Below are positions 32,348 through 40,066 of a DNA stretch of 64,000 nt, piece by piece. Each line of letters opens with the position of its first letter. Positions within the stretch are counted from its first letter, which is position 1. Origin of the DNA: an uncultured Spartobacteria bacterium. Its GTDB lineage: Bacteria; Verrucomicrobiota; Verrucomicrobiia; Chthoniobacterales; JAATET01. The translations under genes were made by a program, and so were the position numbers. A model generated the notes under the pieces. The model was not told where the DNA came from, did not search any database, and worked only from the letters and a program-made list of their open reading frames with translations. Where the stretch lies: NCBI GenBank assembly GCA_938011325.1, contig CALLUD010000024.1:62001-126000 (forward strand). Reading direction: 5' to 3'.

Positions 32348-34618
32348 TTACTGGGCTTCGAAGTCCAGGTCTCCGATTCCCCAGTCGACATATTGATCGC
32401 CGCCGAGCTCGTGGGCGTGGATCGCGATTACATTCTCGCCGGGCTTGAAGGCTTCCTTTGCCGCCTGGTTGAACGGCACGTCCTCGTAGTCGAGGGTCCG
32501 GCTGCCATTTTCCCAGACCTTCTTTCCGTTCACATAGAGCTCCATCGAATCGTCGAAGTGAACCGTGAATACGGGAAACTTCGCCTTCGAGGGATCGACG
32601 TTCACCGTGCGGCGAATCCAGATATCGGAGGTCTCCCACTCCGTGCCGATGTTGGCATTCGGAGTTCCCTTCGAGCCGAAGCCTCCCTTGCCCGTCTTCC
32701 ACGAGGAATCGTCGAAATCCACCTCGAACCAGTCATCCGCCGGCTTCTCGGTGGTGTATTTCCACTCCTGTCCCTCCTCGCGGCTGTCCGGCACGATCGC
32801 CTTCGCCGTCTGGTTGAACTCGCCCTTCATCATCCGGGCGTGCACCGGCGCGAGCTTCTCCGGGGAGAGCTTCACGACCTTGCGATCGTAGGTGATCAAT
32901 CCGTTCACCTCGCCCTCGACGTCGGTAATCTGCGTGTAAACCGCCGCCGCGAGCCCCTTGTTGTTCAACTCGGAGAGCTTCGACATCATCCCAAGATAGC
33001 GAAGGAGAAGCGCCTCCTCCGAATCGAGGTTCTGGTAACCCCAGTTGTCACGGTTCTGCCAGAGATGGCCCTGCACCGGGTAACCGAGACCGCCAAACTC
33101 ACCGAGCACCGAGATGCGATCGGGCATCACCGGGAACATGCCGGGCCCCGGATAGATGTGCGCGTCCTTCATGTCGCCGTAGCCGCGGTCTTCCCAGCCG
33201 CTCGGGCCGTCAACGAGGCGGGTCGGATCATATTCCTTCACCCACTTCAGAATCTCGTTCGTGTTGTGCTGGCCCCAGCCTTCGTTGAAGGGCACCCACA
33301 CAACGATCGACGGCGTGGCCTGCAGCAGGTCGATCATTTCCTTCAGCTCGCGCTTGTAAATCTCCGCGGTCTCCTCGGTGACCTCGATGTCGTCGGGCTG
33401 TCCACCCTGCACCTGGTGGTTCTGCCCGGTCTGCATGAAGCTCGACTGATCCTGCCAGACCATGATGCCCAGCTTGTCGCACCAGTAGTGCCAGCGCAGC
33501 GGCTCGACCTTGATATGCTTGCGAAGCATGTTGAAGCCATACTTCTTGATCATCTCGAGGTCGTATTTGAGCGCCTCGTCGGTGGGTGCCGTGTAAAGGC
33601 CGTCGGGCCACCAACCCTGATCCAGCGGACCGTATTGGAAGAGGATCTCGTTGTTGAGCGCCATGCGCGGAACGCCCTTTTCGTCCTTCTTCATCGAGAT
33701 CTTCCGCATGCCGAAATAGCTGTCGACCTCGTCCGCACCGGTCTTGATCTTCAGCCCATAGAGGAACGGATCATCCGGCGACCACAGCTTCTGATTGGGC
33801 AGCGAGATCGTGATCGGTGCATTCGTCTTGCCGGATGCCGTCGTGACTTCCTTGTCCCCGTCGAGAACCGTGAGGCTGACCTCCTCCTCGGCAGGTGTAT
33901 TGACGGTGATCGTCGCGGTCTTCGCATCGATGTCCGGCACCACCTTGATTCCGGTAACGGCGTTCTTCGCCACCGGTTCGAGCCAGACCGTCTGCCAGAT
34001 GCCCGTCACGGGTGTATACCAGATGCCGTGCGGGTTGTGGATCTGCTTGCCACGAGGCTGCGAGCCGAAATCGGTCGGATCCCACACCCGCACCACCAGC
34101 TCCTGCGGCCCCTCTTTCTTCAACGCATCCGTGATGTCCAGGCCAAACGGAGCATGCGCGCCCTCATGCGAGCCCACTTCCTTTCCGTTCACGAAGACGG
34201 TCGCGCGCCAGTCGACCCCGCCGAAATTCAGCATGAGCTTCTGCCCGTCCTTCACCTCGGGCGCCTCAAACTCCGTGCGATACCAGAGCAATTGATCCGG
34301 GCTCACGCGTTTGCCAACGCCGGACAGCGCGGACTCGATGGGGAACGGCACAAGAATGTCGCCATCCCACTCCGTCGGCGCAGACTCCTGGCCCTTCGGC
34401 GTGATCGCGTATTTCCAAAGTCCGTTCAGGTTCTTCCATTCCGGCCGGACGAGCTGGGGCCGGGGATACTCCGGATGAGGGGCCTCCGGGTCCACCTCCT
34501 CCGCCCAAGGCGTCATGATGGGGGCTTCCGCCGGCTTCCAATCGGCGGCGACCAGGGGTGAAAAACCGCCGAGCATTGCGGCGGCCATGGCAGTGAGGGT
34601 GGGGATTCGCTTTCGCAT
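32348..34618 (-). CDS. Secreted glycoside hydrolase family 2 (beta-galactosidase/glucuronidase type)
   Basis: A 756-residue exported glycosidase; signal peptide about residues 1-25 (ending VAA). A sugar-binding jelly-roll domain (PQLVRPEWKNLNGLWKYAI... LLWYRTEFEAP... GGVDWRATVFVNGKEVGSHEGAHAPF), an immunoglobulin-like domain and the TIM barrel follow. The acid/base Glu lies in VVWVPFNEGWGQ (about residue 445) and the nucleophile Glu in ISVLGEFGG (about 506). An extra C-terminal domain (about 615-756; DDSMELYVNGKKVWENGS) looks like a second carbohydrate-binding jelly roll. Sugar specificity cannot be assigned. It stands alone between two terminators and tgt. Confidence 0.9.
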   Translation of the reverse strand: MRKRIPTLTAMAAAMLGGFSPLVAADWKPAEAPIMTPWAEEVDPEAPHPEYPRPQLVRPEWKNLNGLWKYAITPKGQESAPTEWDGDILVPFPIESALSGVGKRVSPDQLLWYRTEFEAPEVKDGQKLMLNFGGVDWRATVFVNGKEVGSHEGAHAPFGLDITDALKKEGPQELVVRVWDPTDFGSQPRGKQIHNPHGIWYTPVTGIWQTVWLEPVAKNAVTGIKVVPDIDAKTATITVNTPAEEEVSLTVLDGDKEVTTASGKTNAPITISLPNQKLWSPDDPFLYGLKIKTGADEVDSYFGMRKISMKKDEKGVPRMALNNEILFQYGPLDQGWWPDGLYTAPTDEALKYDLEMIKKYGFNMLRKHIKVEPLRWHYWCDKLGIMVWQDQSSFMQTGQNHQVQGGQPDDIEVTEETAEIYKRELKEMIDLLQATPSIVVWVPFNEGWGQHNTNEILKWVKEYDPTRLVDGPSGWEDRGYGDMKDAHIYPGPGMFPVMPDRISVLGEFGGLGYPVQGHLWQNRDNWGYQNLDSEEALLLRYLGMMSKLSELNNKGLAAAVYTQITDVEGEVNGLITYDRKVVKLSPEKLAPVHARMMKGEFNQTAKAIVPDSREEGQEWKYTTEKPADDWFEVDFDDSSWKTGKGGFGSKGTPNANIGTEWETSDIWIRRTVNVDPSKAKFPVFTVHFDDSMELYVNGKKVWENGSRTLDYEDVPFNQAAKEAFKPGENVIAIHAHELGGDQYVDWGIGDLDFEAQ

Positions 34619-34674
34619 GAGAGCCGGCCATTATGCGCAACCGGTTCTCCCCATGGCAACCTCAACCGGCCACC

Positions 34675-35787
34675 CTACGCTTCCAGTCGGGAAACCGTCT
34701 CGCGTCGAAACTCCTCGAAGGTGCCATCAAGAATGGCGGCCCGCGCCCGCTTCGCGAGATGCAGGTAGAAATGCAGGTTGTGGATCGAAATGAGCCGCAG
34801 CCCGAGAATTTCCTCCGCCTTGATCAAATGCCGCACGTAGGCCCGCGTGAAATGCCGGCACGCGTAGCAGGTGCACCCCTCTTCAATCGGGCTCTCGTCA
34901 CGGGCAAACGGAGCATTCTTCAAATTCAAGGTTCCCGTCCCGGTAAAGGCGGTGCCATTGCGCGCCAGACGCGTCGGCAGCACACAGTCCATCATGTCCA
35001 CGCCGCGCGCGATCATCTCGACCACCTGCTTCGGAGTGCCGAGTCCCATCGCATATCGCGCCTGCCCTTCCGGTAGAAATGGAACCGCCGCCTCCACTGC
35101 CGCGAACATCTCCGGCTCCGGTTCACCCACGCTCACCCCGCCAATCGCGTAACCGTCGAAGCCGATCTCGACGAGCGCCTCCGCGGCACGTCGCCGCAAA
35201 TCCGGATACGCCGACCCTTGCACGATTCCAAAAATCAACGGACGCCCCTCCTCCGGTTGCGCGTCCCACCAATCCCGGCAGCGCCGTGCCCAGCGCAGGG
35301 TCAAACCAAGACTCGTCTCCGCGTCGGAATGCGAGCACGGGTGTGGCGGGCATTCGTCGAACAGCATCACGACATCCGATCCGAGCTTTTGCTGAATCGC
35401 CATCGACTGCTCCGGCCCGATGAACGTCGGCGAGCCGTCGAGGTGATTTTGAAAATGCACCCCCTCCTCCGTCACGCGGCGAATCTTCGCCAGCGAGAAA
35501 ACCTGGAATCCTCCGCTGTCCGTGAGAATCGGCCCGTCCCATTGCATGAAGCGGTGCAGCCCGCCGAGGTCGCGAATGAGTTCTTCTCCGGGACGCACGT
35601 GAAGATGGTAGGTATTCCCGAGAATGATCTGCGCACCGACCTCGCGCAGCTCGTGCGGCGTCATCGCCTTCACGGTCGCCTGCGTGCCGACCGGCATGAA
35701 CACCGGCGTCTCCACCACCCCTCGACGCGTCGTCAGCCGCCCCGCCCTCGCGCCACCGACGGTGGCCTGCACTTCGAAACAACTCAT
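34675..35787 (-). CDS. tgt: tRNA-guanine transglycosylase (queuine/preQ1)
   Basis: A 370-residue enzyme that swaps guanine-34 for preQ1 in tRNAs with GUN anticodons. The start at 35787 gives MSCFEVQATVGGARAGRL, one base after the pyrC stop; the frame is open upstream inside pyrC without homology. LTDSGGFQVFSL carries a catalytic Asp, LIFGIVQGSAYPDLR and MDCVLPTRLARNGTAFT are core blocks, and the zinc site is CTCYACRHFTRAYVRHL with a distal His in ISIHNLHFYL. It is the last gene of the pyr operon; linkage is by position only. Confidence 0.96.
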   Translation of the reverse strand: MSCFEVQATVGGARAGRLTTRRGVVETPVFMPVGTQATVKAMTPHELREVGAQIILGNTYHLHVRPGEELIRDLGGLHRFMQWDGPILTDSGGFQVFSLAKIRRVTEEGVHFQNHLDGSPTFIGPEQSMAIQQKLGSDVVMLFDECPPHPCSHSDAETSLGLTLRWARRCRDWWDAQPEEGRPLIFGIVQGSAYPDLRRRAAEALVEIGFDGYAIGGVSVGEPEPEMFAAVEAAVPFLPEGQARYAMGLGTPKQVVEMIARGVDMMDCVLPTRLARNGTAFTGTGTLNLKNAPFARDESPIEEGCTCYACRHFTRAYVRHLIKAEEILGLRLISIHNLHFYLHLAKRARAAILDGTFEEFRRETVSRLEA

Positions 35788-35788
35788 C

Positions 35789-37057
35789 CTAAAGCTTCCA
35801 GACCGTCTCCCCGGCAACGATCGTGCGCACCGCGCGCCCGCGGAATTCCCAGCCGTGGAACGGCGTGTTTCGCGAAAGCGAGAACGTCTCGCCCACATCG
35901 TAGGTCCAGACGAGGTCCGGATCGATCAACGTCACGTCCGCAACCGCCCCCGTGCTCAACGTGCCGCGATCGAGCTTCAGCAGCTTTGCGGGATTCATCG
36001 TGAGGAGCGCGATGAGGCGCGGAAGATCGACGACCTTCCGCTTGTGGACGAGGATGTCGCAGAACGCGCCAAATTCCGTTTCGAGACCGAGAATTCCAAA
36101 CGGCGCATGATCGATCTCGACCTCCTTTTCGTAGGCCGCATGCGGCGCGTGGTCGCTCCCGAGAATGTCGATCGTCCCGTCCGCAATGCCCTCGAGGAGC
36201 AACTCGATATCCCGCTCCGTGCGCAGCGGCGGGTTCATCTTGAAATTCGAATCGTAGGTCTTGAGACATTCGTCCGTCAGCGCGATATGGTGCGGGCAAA
36301 CCTCCCCCGAAATTTTCACCCCGCGCGCCCGCGCCTCGCGCAGCAGCCGCACGCTCCCCCCGGAGCTCATGTGCTGGCAATGGATCGGCACGTCGCAAAG
36401 CTCGGAGAGCATGATGTTGCGCATGACGATGATTTCCTCGCCAATGCGCGGCCAGCCGGGCAGGCCGAGCCGCACGCTCCATTCGCCTTCGTGCATCACA
36501 CCGTCGGCCACAAGGCTGTAGTCCTGGCAATGGTCGAGCAGCGGCAGGTCAAACATCCGCGCGTATTCGAGAGCACGCCGCATCACCTCGTGGCTCTGCA
36601 CGCAGTGGCCGTCGTCGGTAATCGCGACGACGCCCGCATTCTTCAACGAACCAATGGGCGCGAGTTCCTCTCCGGCAAGTCCCTTCGTGATCGCGCCGGT
36701 GCAGAACACATTCACCTTCGCCACCTGCTCCGCCCGCTCGTGAATCCACCGGACGGTCGCCGGATTGTCCGCGACGGGACTCGTGTTCGGCATGCAAACC
36801 ACCGAGGTGAATCCCCCGGCCGCCGCGGCCGCCGTTCCACTGCCAATGGTCTCCTTGTGCGACTGCCCGGGCTCGCGGAGGTGCACGTGAAGATCGATCA
36901 GCCCCGGCGCCACCACGAGCCCCTTCGCATCGATCACCTCCGCATCCGCGGAAACCTCCTCCACGATCCTCCCGTCGCGGATGAAAAGATCCGCCACCTC
37001 GTCGCGCTGATTGGCCGGATCGATGATCCGTCCGCCGGTAATCTTCAACTCTTTCAT
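35789..37057 (-). CDS. pyrC: Dihydroorotase
   Basis: A 422-residue amidohydrolase that cyclises carbamoyl-aspartate to dihydroorotate in UMP synthesis. Type I form: metal site HVHLREPGQSHKETI near residue 57, the second His region IHCQHMSSGGSVRLLREA, KISGEVCPHHIALTDE, and the catalytic Asp in ILGSDHAPH. The start codon overlaps the pyrB stop by 4 bases. In many bacteria this class pairs with aspartate carbamoyltransferase, in keeping with the tight pyrB-pyrC coupling. Confidence 0.96.
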   Translation of the reverse strand: MKELKITGGRIIDPANQRDEVADLFIRDGRIVEEVSADAEVIDAKGLVVAPGLIDLHVHLREPGQSHKETIGSGTAAAAAGGFTSVVCMPNTSPVADNPATVRWIHERAEQVAKVNVFCTGAITKGLAGEELAPIGSLKNAGVVAITDDGHCVQSHEVMRRALEYARMFDLPLLDHCQDYSLVADGVMHEGEWSVRLGLPGWPRIGEEIIVMRNIMLSELCDVPIHCQHMSSGGSVRLLREARARGVKISGEVCPHHIALTDECLKTYDSNFKMNPPLRTERDIELLLEGIADGTIDILGSDHAPHAAYEKEVEIDHAPFGILGLETEFGAFCDILVHKRKVVDLPRLIALLTMNPAKLLKLDRGTLSTGAVADVTLIDPDLVWTYDVGETFSLSRNTPFHGWEFRGRAVRTIVAGETVWKL

Positions 37058-37998
37058 GCCTGCACGCCCGCTCCTCCGGCGCAGAAGTAAAGCACCGCCA
37101 TGCGCACCGCGACGCCGTTGGTCACTTGTTCGAGAATCACGCTGCGGCTGCCATCGGCAACATCGCTGTCAATTTCCACGCCGCGATTGATGGGTCCCGG
37201 ATGCATGATGAGCGCGTCGGGCCTCAAGCGCGCCGCCCGTGCCTTCGTGAGCCCGAACAGCGCGGTGTATTCGCCAAGACTCGGGAAATATTCCTTTCGT
37301 TGCCGCTCGTGCTGAATGCGCAGGAGGTTGATCACGTCCGTCGTTTCCAGCACGTCGTCGAGACGGTGCGTCACCCGCACGCCAAGCGATTCCAGCGATT
37401 TCGGAACCAGCGTCGTCGGCCCAACCAGCGTCACCTCCGCGCCGAGCTTCACCAGCGCATGAACATTCGAGCGTGCCACCCGGCTGAAAAGGATGTCGCC
37501 GACGATCGCGACCTTCAGCCCTTCGATGCCCCCAAATCGCTCGCGCATCGTGAAGACGTCGAGAAGTCCCTGCGTCGGATGTTCGTGAGCACCGTCACCG
37601 CCATTGATCACGCTGGCATCCAGCCGCTCTGCGAGAAACTGCGCCGCACCCGGTGAACTGTGGCGGATGACGATGATGTCGGCGAGCAACGCCTCGAAAT
37701 TCTTTGCCGTATCCTTCAGCGTCTCCCCTTTTTTCAAGCTGGAGACGGTGGCGGAGACATTGATGACGTCCGCGCTCAATCGCAGCGCCGCGAGTTCAAA
37801 CGACGTGCGCGTGCGCGTGCTCGGCTCGACGAAGAAATTGACGAGTGTCTTGCCACGCAGCGCCGGCACCTTCTTCAGGTTCCGCTCGCCGACTCCCTTG
37901 AACGCCTTCGCCGTATCGAGAAGCAGCGTGATTTCCTCGGCCGACAGCGAGTCGAGGCCCACCAGATCCTTGCGTGTCCACGTCGGCTTCGTCGTCAT
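37054..37998 (-). CDS. pyrB: Aspartate carbamoyltransferase catalytic subunit
   Basis: A 314-residue enzyme joining carbamoyl phosphate and aspartate, the committed step of pyrimidine synthesis. Carbamoyl-phosphate site VEPSTRTRTSFELAALRL, GGDGAHEHPTQGLLDVFTM, and the aspartate-side loop IMHPGPINRGVEID are intact. No pyrI regulatory subunit is present, so control probably comes from PyrR. It overlaps pyrR and pyrC by 4 bases on either side. Confidence 0.96.
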   Translation of the reverse strand: MTTKPTWTRKDLVGLDSLSAEEITLLLDTAKAFKGVGERNLKKVPALRGKTLVNFFVEPSTRTRTSFELAALRLSADVINVSATVSSLKKGETLKDTAKNFEALLADIIVIRHSSPGAAQFLAERLDASVINGGDGAHEHPTQGLLDVFTMRERFGGIEGLKVAIVGDILFSRVARSNVHALVKLGAEVTLVGPTTLVPKSLESLGVRVTHRLDDVLETTDVINLLRIQHERQRKEYFPSLGEYTALFGLTKARAARLRPDALIMHPGPINRGVEIDSDVADGSRSVILEQVTNGVAVRMAVLYFCAGGAGVQA

Positions 37999-38552
37999 GG
38001 CTTCACCACCGTCACGCTGTCCGGCACTCCATCGAGGTTTTCAAAGCGCACGCGAATCTTCTCGGAAAGCTCGGTCGGCAGATTTCGCCCGACGTAATCC
38101 GCGCGAATCGGCAGCTCGCGATGGCCGCGATCCACCAGCGCGGCCAGCTGAATCCGCGCGGGGCGGCCAAACGACGCCACGGCATCCATCGCCGCACGGC
38201 AGCTGCGTCCCGTGAACAGCACGTCGTCCACGAGAATCACGGTCAGTCCCTCGAGATCGAGCGGGAGATGTGTGCTCTCGACCGCCGTCAGCCGGTTTCG
38301 CAACGCAAGGTCGTCGCGATGCATCGAGACGTCCACCGTGCCCGTTTGCGGACGAATGCCCTCCACCTGCTCGATATGCTCGGCAATGCGCCGCGAAACC
38401 TCGATTCCGCGCGTGGGAATGCCCGCCAGCACGACCTTCGAGAGGTCCGGGTTTTGCTCAATGATCTCGTGCGCGATGCGCCGGATCGCCTTGCGGATCG
38501 CGTCCGCATCCATGGCCACGACCGTGGCCTCGCCGTTTTTCGATTCAGTCAT
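37995..38552 (-). CDS. pyrR: PyrR: pyrimidine operon regulator / uracil phosphoribosyltransferase
   Basis: A 185-residue PRT-fold RNA-binding regulator. The PRPP loop is VILVDDVLFTGRSCRAAMDAV; GIPTRGIEVSRRIAEHI and LVDRGHRELPIRADYVGRNLPT are typical PyrR blocks, the last belonging to the RNA-binding face. The protein binds pyr leader RNA when UMP is high. Here it is the first gene of pyrR-pyrB-pyrC-tgt, preceded by a strong AAGGAGG ribosome site five bases from the ATG, with a PyrR-type loop one base upstream of that site. Autoregulation at the level of translation is therefore likely. Confidence 0.95.
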   Translation of the reverse strand: MTESKNGEATVVAMDADAIRKAIRRIAHEIIEQNPDLSKVVLAGIPTRGIEVSRRIAEHIEQVEGIRPQTGTVDVSMHRDDLALRNRLTAVESTHLPLDLEGLTVILVDDVLFTGRSCRAAMDAVASFGRPARIQLAALVDRGHRELPIRADYVGRNLPTELSEKIRVRFENLDGVPDSVTVVKP

Positions 38553-38557
38553 TCATG

Positions 38558-38583
38558 CCTCCTTCGCGACCTCGCTGGATCGC
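38558..38583 (-). promoter_or_regulatory. PyrR binding loop next to the pyrR Shine-Dalgarno sequence
   Basis: Minus strand: GCGATCCAGCGAGGTCGC (38583-38566) forms a stem GCGA/UCGC with the inner sequence AUCCAGCGAGGU, which matches 12 of 14 positions of the PyrR consensus as I recall it (ARUCCNGNGAGGYU). One base later comes AAGGAGG (38564-38558), the ribosome site of pyrR. No T-run terminator is present, so PyrR binding would hide the ribosome site, as known for mycobacterial pyr. Confidence 0.7.
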
Positions 38584-38597
38584 ATTTAAAGGATGCG
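38581..38597 (-). promoter_or_regulatory. Competing hairpin in the pyr leader
   Basis: CGCAT and ATGCG (minus strand, 38597-38593 and 38585-38581) form a 5-bp stem around CCTTTAA. Its 3' arm shares GCG (38583-38581) with the 5' arm of the PyrR loop, so only one of the two can form. It begins close to the predicted transcription start. Confidence 0.45.
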
Positions 38598-38600
38598 TCG

Positions 38601-38629
38601 ATTCTCAGGGTTCGGTTCCCGAATGGCAA
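38601..38629 (-). promoter_or_regulatory. Putative promoter of the pyr operon
   Basis: Minus strand TTGCCA (38629-38624), 17-base spacer, GAGAAT (38606-38601): 5 of 6 and 4 of 6 matches to sigma-70 boxes. Transcription would start near 38594, giving a leader of about 40 bases that holds only the two hairpins and the ribosome site. Confidence 0.5.
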
Positions 38630-38664
38630 GCGGCCAAGGTTGCCGTGCCTCCCGGGAATCAAAA

Positions 38665-38913
38665 TCACGACACGCCCGCCTCGGTGCGATCCCCCTCCTC
38701 GGCCTGCGCGGCTTTTGCACGCACGTCGCGCCAGCCGGAACGGTATTTGATGATCCAGTCGAGAAGTGCGCGCTCAAAGCCGATGTCACGACCGGCCTTT
38801 TCGCTTTCGATCCACTTGTGACGGAGAATCTCTTCGCGTTCCGCGAGGTATTCCCGGTAGAGCGAGGAATTCTTAACGAGGTCGAACACCGCCTCGGATT
38901 TGGGAGAACTCAT
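38665..38913 (-). CDS. Small hypothetical protein
   Basis: An 82-residue charged, helical protein starting at ATG 38913 (MSSPKSEAVFDLVKNSSLYREYLAEREEILRHKWIESEKAG), with DIGFERALLDWIIKYRSGWRDVRAK in the middle. A TTG five codons upstream is an alternative start. I recall similar short sequences in other genomes (HKW.ESEKAG.DIGFE.AL.DW...HR..WR), of unknown function. It sits 112 bases before pyrR on the same strand, but a separate pyr promoter lies between them. Confidence 0.65.
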   Translation of the reverse strand: MSSPKSEAVFDLVKNSSLYREYLAEREEILRHKWIESEKAGRDIGFERALLDWIIKYRSGWRDVRAKAAQAEEGDRTEAGVS

Positions 38914-38975
38914 ATGTGATCGAGTCAAGTTTGCTGCTGATCGGCCCGGAAGTCAATCCACCGAAACGAGGTTCG

Positions 38976-40028
38976 CTACACAGCTGCCTTCAGTTGTTTT
39001 TCAACCACTTCTGCGATCTGAGCAAATGCCGTGCCCGAAACCGAACCCGGCTCAAACTCGCTGACCGGCCGGCCGGCATCCCCACCCTCGCGCGCGGCCA
39101 GATCGATGGGCACCTGTCCCAGAAGCGGCACGCCGAGGCGTTTTGCCTCCCGCTCCCCGCCGCCGGATCCGAAGATGTCGTAGCGTTTGCCGTCCGACGG
39201 GCACAAAAAGTAGCTCATGTTCTCGACGAGCCCGAGCACCGGGGCGTTGGTCTTGGCAAACATCTTCGCCGCCTTTCGCGCATCGATGAGCGCGACCTCC
39301 TGCGGAGTCGTGACAATCACCGCCCCGGTAAGCGCGACGGTCTGGACGATGGTCAGTTGAATGTCTCCCGTGCCCGGCGGCAGATCGAGCACCAGCACGT
39401 CGAGATCCCCCCAGGCAACCTGACGGAGAAACTGCTGGGTGTAGCGCGTGACCATCGGACCGCGAAGCACCGCCGGCGAGTCGTCGTCGAGGAGAAATCC
39501 CATCGACATCAGCTTCACGCCGTAACGCTCGATCGGGATGATGCGATCCTGATCATCCGCATACGGCCGTTCGTTCGAGCCAAACATGAGCGCGATGCTT
39601 GGTCCGTAGAGGTCGCAATCGCAGAGCCCAACCTTCAAGCCGCGCGCCTTCAGCGCCAGCGTGAGATTTGCCGCGACGGTCGATTTGCCCACGCCGCCCT
39701 TTCCGCTCGCCACGGCGATGACATGCCGGACACCGTCGATTTTCTGCACGCCGTGTGCGGCTCCGACCGGGGCGGCCGGCGCTTGAACGTCGATCTTCAC
39801 ACGAACGTCGCCAGCACCAGGCAATTCCCGCAACCGCGCCACCGAGGCATCGCGAATCGCCGCAGGAATCCCGGGGTCGTTGGTCTGCAGCGCCATCTGC
39901 ACCTCGACGTTTGCGCCGTCGATTTTGACGCCCTTCACCAGACCAAACGAAACGATGTCCCGGCTGAACCCGGGATACTTCACGTCCTTCAACGCATCAC
40001 GAACCGCGTCTTCAGAAATCACTGCCAT
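38976..40028 (-). CDS. mrp: Mrp/NBP35-family Fe-S cluster carrier ATPase
   Basis: A 350-residue P-loop ATPase that carries iron-sulfur clusters to target proteins. N-terminal MIP18/DUF59-like domain (about residues 1-85), then the deviant Walker A VASGKGGVGKSTVAANLTLAL, DCDLYGPSIALMFG and DVLVLDLPPGTGD. The usual C-terminal CxxC that bridges the cluster in the dimer reads CPSD here (in VENMSYFLCPSDGKRYDIFG), so one Cys is missing. The start at ATG 40028 is preferred over a TTG three codons earlier. Confidence 0.92.
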   Translation of the reverse strand: MAVISEDAVRDALKDVKYPGFSRDIVSFGLVKGVKIDGANVEVQMALQTNDPGIPAAIRDASVARLRELPGAGDVRVKIDVQAPAAPVGAAHGVQKIDGVRHVIAVASGKGGVGKSTVAANLTLALKARGLKVGLCDCDLYGPSIALMFGSNERPYADDQDRIIPIERYGVKLMSMGFLLDDDSPAVLRGPMVTRYTQQFLRQVAWGDLDVLVLDLPPGTGDIQLTIVQTVALTGAVIVTTPQEVALIDARKAAKMFAKTNAPVLGLVENMSYFLCPSDGKRYDIFGSGGGEREAKRLGVPLLGQVPIDLAAREGGDAGRPVSEFEPGSVSGTAFAQIAEVVEKQLKAAV

Positions 40029-40066
40029 GGCCAACAACTTTGCAGAGGCGCGCCGATTCCCAAGAA

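Noticed and set aside
32393..34561. 722-codon open frame on the plus strand opposite the GH2 gene
   Set aside because: The GH2 gene has signal peptide, both catalytic Glu and a terminator; the opposite frame is its shadow.
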